Of a stretch of 64,000 nucleotides of DNA, positions 47,201 to 53,138 are shown piece by piece. The notes under the pieces were generated by a model. It had not been told where the DNA came from, did no database searches, and was given only the letters and a program-made list of their open reading frames with translations. The position numbers were made by a program, and so were the translations under genes. Where the stretch lies: contig NZ_FQZT01000003.1 in NCBI RefSeq assembly GCF_900142125.1, forward strand, positions 309,964-373,963, written 5' to 3'. Source of the DNA: Malonomonas rubra DSM 5091. Lineage in GTDB: Bacteria > Desulfobacterota > Desulfuromonadia > Desulfuromonadales > Geopsychrobacteraceae. Position 1 is the first letter of the stretch. Each line of letters opens with the position of its first letter.

Positions 47201-49926
47201 CTCGATCTGTTTTGCAAACTCCTGAGAAGTTTATCAAAATCGGAATCAGTAATGGACGGGACAGAGGTATCGCCTGTATATGCTTCAGGCCAGTATTTGT
47301 AGAGGATCTCCAACGCAACTTTCTGATGTGGTTGAAAATCCTCGATGTCCAGGCAACCCTTTTGTTTTTTACCCAAAACATCGAACCAAAACAGGGCAGG
47401 TCTTTCCGTGGGAAAAGAATTGGAAGGGGGCGGAGGACTTATAACGGGGAATGCCAGAGGGATTTTTAGCCTCGGTGCTTTTCTTCTCAGACCCTCCAGG
47501 GGGGATAACTCCAGGCCTTCCAATAATTCGGGCAAGTTTTTTTTCAATTCATCTCGATAATCGGCTGGATGCAGTGCTGACGTCTTGACCCAACCTTCCA
47601 ATCCAAGATTCCAGTGCCCGAGAAAAAGTTCCACTACAGTGGGCGAACATCCTCTCTCCTGTAGGACTGATTTCAAGAAATGACGCTGCGGATGACCACT
47701 AAAGTCGTACCCGTGGTTACATAAAATATCGTGCAGCGTTTCCAGCGTTGTATCGACCGTGAAGTCCTGTCTTATAAAGAAAAATTCCTTGTCTTTGTCC
47801 ACATTGTCAGGAGCAACGGGAATGTTGAGAACCCTGAGATGGTTTCGGTAATTTATGAGTTGCTCCTGACAAGCTTCAGGCAGCCATAAGAGTCGAGTAT
47901 GGTAAAAATCATCCGTGTCCTTGTCGCGACAACAGGCGAAGCCGGTTTTTTCATCCCAGGCAGCCGTTGCCAGAAACGGAAGGCCAGAACGCCGGTGCCC
48001 GATAGCATAGGACACAAGGAGCGCGGTGTAGGCCGTGAATAAATTATGAAACACCACGATCCCCGATACAGTGGTGGCATTTTTGCGTACCGCATCTACG
48101 GCCGTTCTTAGGGAACGGGCCGTATGAATGATAGTTGTTTGCTGCAAACGGAAAGGTGTTCCCAGATTAAAGCTATTCGTTGCTGCTACTTGACAATGGG
48201 AAGAATCCGGTCTTCCCGATTCGGCTAGAATCTCTTTGCATGATCGGTTGAACATATAAGCCAGGCGGATTGACTTGAAACTCGCATAATGGATTTTGGT
48301 CTGGCCAAGATGGCTACTACGTCCGAGTGTCAAGTCGGAGGTTGTGATGTCACTGAACGGCATGCGCGCCAATTTGCGAGGATGAAAATTACGAATACGA
48401 AATGCTGTCAGCCGATAAAACCCATTTTTGTGCCACTGTGAAAGTTGACGATTTACGGCTTTTTCGATTTTGTTCAGGTCACAGGGGAATAGGTTTAGTT
48501 CCAAGATCTTTTCGGTGCCGATACTTGGTTGTGATCCGGCTCGCAAACTCTGAAGGACGTGCTGCGGATAATATATCTGACAAACATGACTGATGGAGGT
48601 GACAGCGTCTTGCGGCAAGATAAGATCGATATATTCCTGATTGGCAACCCTGTATGACGATTGATAAGACGACTTCGGTTTGCTCAGTTCAGCACCTTTG
48701 GAGGGGATACGGAGGATTCCCTCAGGGTAAAGGTAGCAGGGCATTTTCGGAGGACTGCCAATGGGCCAAAGCCGGATTTCACTCAGGTCTGCATAAGAAA
48801 ACCCGACCCAGAACATGAGCTGTAGACTGGCCTTGGCCAGCAGGAGCTCTTCAGAATCATCATCGATGGGATGATCCAGCAAACCGTTTGGCGTAATTTC
48901 ATCCAGGAGAAAACTGATATCTGCATTACTCAGTTCTTGCCAGGCAAAACTGAACAACTGGTTGTCTCTGGAAATCTTCTTTGAGGCCTGACCCGCGTTG
49001 AACGGACAGCTCTCCGATTCAACAAAAAACAGTGCATCAAAATCTGGTCCGGCCTCAGAAGAATTCTGCTGTACTAATTCAACACCTATCTCAGAGAGTT
49101 CCTCAATTTCCGGCTCTTCTTCGGGATGATTGATTCTAAAAGCCGTGAGGATTTCAGGCTCCTGCATCGGAGACTGAGCAGTAGTATTGTCTTTCAGAAC
49201 CGGGAGCTCGGGAAGGGAGCGGATTTTAGAGAAGGCCTTTTCGAAGAACGGAATTAACTCTCGGACCCGGCTTTCTGAATGAAATTTCTCAAGAGCACGG
49301 ATATAGACATTCGGTGGACACGGGTTCGAAGGCAGCTTTTCAAAAACATGATCATATTCGGGGTAAACAAGAGCACGGACCGTTACAAGTGCTTTTCTAA
49401 CTTGAGGGATGCTTTTCGCGTAAGAATGACCAAGCACTAAACTGGCGATTAAGGACTGAGCCTTAAGATGGTTGTACTTTTCTATTCTGTCATTTTCAAA
49501 AGGCAAAAATCCCAAGGTTGAATACAGCGAGCTTTTGCCGGAGAGAGATTTCAGCGTTTCGTTGCTGGACGTTAAAGGTGTTTTTTCGAATTCCGGAGAG
49601 TCATTCGATATAAGGTCACGATGGGAAAGTAATAATGCCAAGAGGGGTTTACATTGTTCAAAGTCTTCCGTCAGCGATGGCTTATTGACAGATTCCGCAA
49701 TTGATATCGCCAACTCGAAAACATCTGGCGCTGCGGATAAAACGAGAAAAAGCCGATCCAGGGCCAGTGGTGCATTGCAAATTGACAGGAGTCGATTCAG
49801 GTCACTTCCGTTGACCAAGACCCCATGATAAGAAAGAAAAGCGCACAGCCTTTCTGCCGGCGCGGACCGTTCAACATACTTGAGCACAGAAAATTTAAAA
49901 GAGTTGTTCCCATCAATGTCGGCCAA
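44209..49926 (-). CDS. Giant (1905-aa) protein with three tandem tyrosine-recombinase-like domains
   Basis: Residues 1 to about 330 are unassigned. Domain A (about 350-560) has VGFSYADLSEIRL where the arginine box should be (S377 for Arg), FHPRKLARM (H515) and LGRSSHLGQTKIHYA with Y547. Domain B (about 600-800) has IGHRRSGLPF (R645), GHPQRHFLKS (H745, R748) and FLGHWN (H771), but no tyrosine about ten residues later. Domain C (about 1365-1610) is complete: YRTGLRINEIYG (R1410), HHQR (H1519-R1522), LLGHADVDEGFLSYFH (H1585, Y1595), with about 60 residues inserted between HxxR and LGH. A (KGQ)n linker precedes it, and an acidic linker (about 1660-1710) plus an unassigned tail follow. It starts at TTG 49926 with GGGAG upstream. 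Typical integrases are 300-450 residues. It resembles a fusion of a recombinase trio (RIT, Tn554 or GInt type), which is inference. Confidence 0.8.
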   Translation of the reverse strand: MADIDGNNSFKFSVLKYVERSAPAERLCAFLSYHGVLVNGSDLNRLLSICNAPLALDRLFLVLSAAPDVFELAISIAESVNKPSLTEDFEQCKPLLALLLSHRDLISNDSPEFEKTPLTSSNETLKSLSGKSSLYSTLGFLPFENDRIEKYNHLKAQSLIASLVLGHSYAKSIPQVRKALVTVRALVYPEYDHVFEKLPSNPCPPNVYIRALEKFHSESRVRELIPFFEKAFSKIRSLPELPVLKDNTTAQSPMQEPEILTAFRINHPEEEPEIEELSEIGVELVQQNSSEAGPDFDALFFVESESCPFNAGQASKKISRDNQLFSFAWQELSNADISFLLDEITPNGLLDHPIDDDSEELLLAKASLQLMFWVGFSYADLSEIRLWPIGSPPKMPCYLYPEGILRIPSKGAELSKPKSSYQSSYRVANQEYIDLILPQDAVTSISHVCQIYYPQHVLQSLRAGSQPSIGTEKILELNLFPCDLNKIEKAVNRQLSQWHKNGFYRLTAFRIRNFHPRKLARMPFSDITTSDLTLGRSSHLGQTKIHYASFKSIRLAYMFNRSCKEILAESGRPDSSHCQVAATNSFNLGTPFRLQQTTIIHTARSLRTAVDAVRKNATTVSGIVVFHNLFTAYTALLVSYAIGHRRSGLPFLATAAWDEKTGFACCRDKDTDDFYHTRLLWLPEACQEQLINYRNHLRVLNIPVAPDNVDKDKEFFFIRQDFTVDTTLETLHDILCNHGYDFSGHPQRHFLKSVLQERGCSPTVVELFLGHWNLGLEGWVKTSALHPADYRDELKKNLPELLEGLELSPLEGLRRKAPRLKIPLAFPVISPPPPSNSFPTERPALFWFDVLGKKQKGCLDIEDFQPHQKVALEILYKYWPEAYTGDTSVPSITDSDFDKLLRSLQNRSSSIGGWHKSYNFLRKGLQYGSKKHGWSITIPPRFKELKKHKNLIRPDVFQSLKQCRELEGAFLDSLKDPLPKRKIECVGQILLSAILYGGFLHKDWVAAFVDALFRLEKNSQHGDWLWLNLWNGKIPDSEKESDVFQAQSDPARFRRWIADPLTQLLIYRWRRERPGQSNKSIRGEPIKILNEVFKILEKERGKGASKRKILSYKIKTISQLLKIASSRYTISLPPFLVEYAMNRLPSCSLPDQIWRRSFTEETQSISYSRRHSFAEERIPVFRSYDEEIQLEHLDQIQEKILEKKPDNTEYSKNEIREKINKYLSDHVGSISPVLKLLGEWAVQLLDKQESKREHRKKSSPLEGTTVNKYLAGISEELISECQFQDPLNFDQELYLSLYKKVAKALKDKKGQKGQKGQKSTKNPEGTYRDKVTCLHQFHGFLVTRYHQPDINLLAFIDKKKRPSQQISANLITEAQHRRILKQLGWDSEDLTRYQRMRLVVTILAYRTGLRINEIYGLLMEDLQIGPTMTDLLVFPNNYRGLKSTSAIRREPLNIMMPEKELSFVKKWVAIRRAEPSPMRKAPVFTDSPLSKRLASDRILIQPLRDALKLILDDRSVVIHHQRDSFAHNHLLKLTLRSDIRLHQHPAFIDSDHFTKRQRDLYTRQLFPNDEPGTKKLFSAAVLLGHADVDEGFLSYFHLTDWLLGYHLRHPDFLPQISTRILEQITGLGNAYCQEIANDRFVLQKLIQSQAGKNEDLNFEKERSRLLSLDDQKTTDKAEKSDADSNQQENEQGDQQPAAPLEATTEATESKNDEPSKDTELASRKLMLEFDALISHVLLSPDNELTRGFAAEIRGFKKREEEYNLAKAFYRYVQDEPPKCQKRRFKTAELIKGNFIGRDKQLKVSQSQDLAQILDFLDAIGIHRQGYKVIRHTPSENNGTGTSTDREPNHSLACSPQDAANQLQLENFPVRISFSKYYVSHRQHPVKVAEALSLCCQMICIRPHLP
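45973..45999. repeat. Three perfect 9-bp tandem repeats inside the giant recombinase gene
   Basis: CTTCTGTCC is repeated three times without mismatch and encodes KGQKGQKGQ on the minus strand, about residues 1310-1318. It is in frame, so slippage would change linker length and not break the gene. It lies just before the complete recombinase domain. Confidence 0.85.
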
Positions 49927-50024
49927 ACTGTCAGACTCCCAATCTTATTGATGGTTGAAGTTTATAGATATTAACAATTTTTTTCACGACTAGAACTTTT
50001 TTAAGCGGGGGGAGAGGAGGAAGC

Positions 50025-50605
50025 ATGCCACCTAAAATCATCATTCTGTCCCGGAAAGAATTACATCAATTGGTCTGGAGCATGCCCATGAAAGACTTGG
50101 CACCAGACTTCGGCATGACCGATAGTGGGTTGCGCAAGAAGTGCAGAAAATATGACATCCCCATACCCCACCAAGGATATTGGCTCAGAAAAAATAAAGG
50201 TAAGCCAGCCAAATTAACCGAGAGCAAATTCACTGAAAACGCCCGCATCGAGTTTCGAATTTCAGAAAACAACCCACCAGTGTCAGATGACATCTCGGAA
50301 AAAATGATTGAAGAATCAGATTCCAAACACAAAATAACCATCAAACAAAAGCTGCGAAACCCGCATCCTCTTATTCAGAAGGCAAGAGATCTTGCCCAAA
50401 AAAGACCTCGGGATAAGTACGGAAGGCTTCGGCTGGCAGATGATTGCTCAGTATCACTGCCAGTCCTTCAAGCTTCACCCGTTGTTTACGGATTCTAGAC
50501 GCCCTGTTCAAAGCCCTAGAGGAGAGAGGACTCCGGGTTAGTGTTTATTCTGATCAAACCCATCCAGACATTCTTATACAAAGCAGTCCACCGTTTATTA
50601 TGTAA
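50025..50605 (+). pseudogene. Helix-turn-helix protein gene broken by a frameshift near 50461
   Basis: The first frame (50025-50498, 157 residues) begins with strong GGAGAGGAGG upstream and reads SRKELHQLVWSMPMKDLAPD, FGMTDSGLRKKCRKYDIPIP, HQGYWLRKNKGKPAKL. This is a widespread family of hypothetical proteins with an N-terminal helix-turn-helix ('LW..P...LA..FG.SD..L.K.CR...IP.P..GYW'). It stops early. From 50462, another frame continues as CLRILDALFKALEERGLRVS, which I recognise as the family's next conserved helix, and stops at 50605. One lost base (or two gained) restores continuity. The rest of the usual 300-plus-residue protein is missing, and the reading runs into the 24-bp repeats. A programmed frameshift is possible but less likely. 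Confidence 0.72.
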
Positions 50606-50661
50606 AACCATCCGGGTGTTCTTGTCTAAAACCATCCACCGGTTATTGTGGCGGAACATCC
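50542..50661. repeat. Array of five degenerate 24-bp tandem repeats
   Basis: Five contiguous units occupy 50542-50565, 50566-50589, 50590-50613, 50614-50637 and 50638-50661. On the minus strand each begins GGATG or GGACT. Four of the five read GGATGGTTTT-like, followed by an A-rich second half with a tendency to ATAA or AAGAA. Units differ by several bases, but spacing is exactly 24. No spacers, so not CRISPR. In either strand the period can be read as an octapeptide repeat (minus: WMVLDKNT, RMVLHNKR, WTALYKNV), but neither frame has a ribosome site. Confidence 0.8.
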
Positions 50662-50788
50662 AATTTCTGCGGTCCAAATGTCCTAAGGATTTTTGGTTGC
50701 CAATTACGGCAGGAAATTTGGCAAAGCAACGGTGGGAATTCAATTAAAGGTCTGGATCAGCAGCAAAAGTGCTAAATTTTGGAAAGAA

Positions 50789-50815
50789 AATGCCGCTGGA
50801 AAATCCGGCGGCATT
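50789..50815 (-). terminator. Terminator of the minus-strand histidine kinase gene
   Basis: AATGCCGCTGG and CCGGCGGCATT form an 11-bp stem with one G-T pair and a five-base loop. On the minus strand it is followed by TTTTCTTT. It lies about 115 bases after the kinase stop codon and marks the right edge of the accessory island. Confidence 0.65.
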
Positions 50816-50929
50816 CGCCTAGAAACTTACGATTTTTGATAACAAATAAAACAATAGAGCTGTGGTGTGGACGCCAGTGGAGGAAATCATTCCAAGCCCA
50901 CCATGGTTTCGCGATTCAGCTTTAACCTA

Positions 50930-53092
50930 TTATCCCGAATCCAGAACCAACCTTACCGTATCCAACAATACCCTTCCTTCAATGGGCTTCATCAAAAAAG
51001 CGTTGATCCCCATTTTTTTTGCCTTGGCTGCATCCACCTTGCTGCTATATCCGGTACAGAGGATTGCTGCCATAGATGATCTTATCTTGCGGATTTCTTC
51101 AATAAGATCCGTTCCGGTCATTTCTGGCATTGTCTGATCGGTAATCACCAGATCAAAACCGTCGGGGTCAGCGGCAAAGGTTTTCAGCGCTTCGCGGCTG
51201 TCCGTGACAGTTGTCACCTGATAACCCATCTCTTTAAGCATTTTATTGCCAACTTCGATCAGCATCCTGTCATCATCGACCAGCAGAACACGCTCTGTCC
51301 CCCCCAGGAGGGCGACACTCTCTCCTTCATTCGACAGGGCATCCTTGAAACTCGCTTCTGGGAAATACATGACGAACCTGCTCCCCTGTCCTTCTTCACT
51401 CGTTACGTCGAGAATGCCACCATGCTGCTCGATAATTCCTTTTACCGTGGAGAGCCCCAGCCCCGTCCCCTGACCAACATCCTTGGTAGTAAAAAACGGA
51501 TCGAAGATCATGTCCAGATGGTCGTCAGCAATCCCGCACCCCGTATCCTCAACGGACAGCTTTAAATAATGGCCGGGTTTACATTTGCATAAGGCGGGAA
51601 TATCGCGCTCTGCCAGTTCAGCACCCTCAAGGCTGATGACCAGTTCACCTCTTTCATCCATGGCCTGAACGGCATTCGTGCAAAGGTTGAGCAATACCTC
51701 CTGCATCTGCGATGGGTCACCTTTGATACAGGAAGAAAGACTCGCCGGGTGAATCTCCAACGACAAATTAACAGAGCAGGGAACAGTTGCCTGCAGGATA
51801 GAGACGGTTTCGCTGACGACATCTGCCAGGCAGATTGTTTTTACCTGCTCCTTCCCTGCTCCCTGGCGACTGAAAATCAAAAGGTTCTTAACAAGATCTC
51901 TGGCGCTCAACGCCGCTATCTTGACATTTTCTAAATACTGATGCGATTCGCTGCCGATAGGTTGTTTCAACGCCGCCAATTCAATATTGCCCAGGATAAC
52001 CGAGAGATTGTTGTTGAAATTATGCGCCATCCCTCCAGCCAGGGAGCCAACGGCATCCATCTTCATTTTCTGGCGAAGTTGGTTTTCAAGCTCAGCGTGC
52101 TGTTGCTCCATCTGTTTGCGTTCTGTAATGTCGCGATTATTTATTCGTCTGCCGGCAAAATTCCCTTGATCATCAAAAACCGGGGAACAGTGATGCTCAA
52201 GCCAGCACTCCTCTCCATTCTTCGTCACGATAGGAAATTCGATAGATGCAATTGCATCGCCCTGGACACACGACTTCCGATAGTGCTCGGAGACACGCTC
52301 ACGGTGATCCTGCCGCACCAGGTCAAACAGAAACTGCGGGTTGTCCCTGAAGTTTTCTGCCGCATAACCGGAAATTCTTTCACACGACGGGGAGAGATAA
52401 AGGTATTCGCCTTGTGGACTGATCCAGGACTCCCAGTCGTAAGTGTAGTCCGCAAGAAGCCGATACTTAAGCTCACTCTCCATGATGGTTCGTCTCGCCT
52501 CTTTTATTTCAGTCATATCGGAAACGAGGATCAGCAGTTGCCTGCTGTTCTGATCCAGTTCGGAGCTTAGCTTCATGTGCAACTCTGCATCGAACGACAC
52601 TCCCCCGGAGGCATGCAGTCTGATCTCGCAGCGTTGAGTGCTTTTTTCCCTGAGGAGCTTTTCGCGGCAGAGAGTATAGATGCCCTGATCCTTAACAGAG
52701 ATGTATCGCGACAATGGGGTGGTCAGCAGGGAGGCTCTGTCGGTGGCCAACATCTGAGCAATTTTCAGATTTGCTTCGACAACGCAATCAGAATCATCGA
52801 CAGTCAGGTAGCCAACCGGGGCATAATCGTACAGGTCGCTCAGCCTCTTGCGCGAGGCCAGAAGCTCATCCCGGGTGTTGCGCAACTCTTCATTCTGCAG
52901 TTCAAGTTCTATCTGATATGTCTGCAGTTCATGCACAGTTTTGCGCAGTTCGGTTTCGGAAACAATTGGCGGGGAGGCGTCCTTCTGTAACTGCTGCTCT
53001 GCGCGCTGGCGAAGACCTGCAAGCTCGGATGAACGATCATCCGGTCGCTGATCACCAGCCTGCTGGAAAGGTAATTTGTTTTTCAAAAACAC
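50930..53092 (-). CDS. PAS-domain hybrid histidine kinase with C-terminal receiver
   Basis: This 720-residue cytoplasmic protein starts with a coiled-coil segment (TVHELQTYQIELELQNEELR), then a PAS domain (LSDLYDYAPVGYLTVDDSDC) and a second PAS with PAC (YTYDWESWISPQGEYLYLSP). The histidine box GGMAHNFNNNLSVILGNIEL follows (about residue 360), then HATPase motifs (VLLNLCTNAVQAMDERGELV, DTGCGIADDHLDMIFDPFFT, GTGLGLSTVKGIIEQHGG). A receiver domain closes it (RVLLVDDDRMLIEVGNKMLK with phospho-acceptor region LVITDQTMPEMTG). No membrane span. GTG start at 53092. It lies downstream of the CheB-CheR fusion gene in the same direction with a 46-base gap. Confidence 0.92.
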   Translation of the reverse strand: MFLKNKLPFQQAGDQRPDDRSSELAGLRQRAEQQLQKDASPPIVSETELRKTVHELQTYQIELELQNEELRNTRDELLASRKRLSDLYDYAPVGYLTVDDSDCVVEANLKIAQMLATDRASLLTTPLSRYISVKDQGIYTLCREKLLREKSTQRCEIRLHASGGVSFDAELHMKLSSELDQNSRQLLILVSDMTEIKEARRTIMESELKYRLLADYTYDWESWISPQGEYLYLSPSCERISGYAAENFRDNPQFLFDLVRQDHRERVSEHYRKSCVQGDAIASIEFPIVTKNGEECWLEHHCSPVFDDQGNFAGRRINNRDITERKQMEQQHAELENQLRQKMKMDAVGSLAGGMAHNFNNNLSVILGNIELAALKQPIGSESHQYLENVKIAALSARDLVKNLLIFSRQGAGKEQVKTICLADVVSETVSILQATVPCSVNLSLEIHPASLSSCIKGDPSQMQEVLLNLCTNAVQAMDERGELVISLEGAELAERDIPALCKCKPGHYLKLSVEDTGCGIADDHLDMIFDPFFTTKDVGQGTGLGLSTVKGIIEQHGGILDVTSEEGQGSRFVMYFPEASFKDALSNEGESVALLGGTERVLLVDDDRMLIEVGNKMLKEMGYQVTTVTDSREALKTFAADPDGFDLVITDQTMPEMTGTDLIEEIRKIRSSMAAILCTGYSSKVDAAKAKKMGINAFLMKPIEGRVLLDTVRLVLDSG

Positions 53093-53138
53093 CCCCCTTT
53101 TTATCAGGAAGAACCATTTGCTATTCTACCTTATTTTC

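Noticed and set aside
50542..50661. 24-bp repeat array as a CRISPR locus
   Set aside because: The units are contiguous and degenerate with no unique spacers, and no cas gene is present.
50541..50747. Small plus-strand ORF across the repeats (and its minus-strand counterpart)
   Set aside because: Both frames stay open because the 24-bp period is a multiple of three. Neither has a ribosome site or a recognised homologue, so I list only the DNA repeat.
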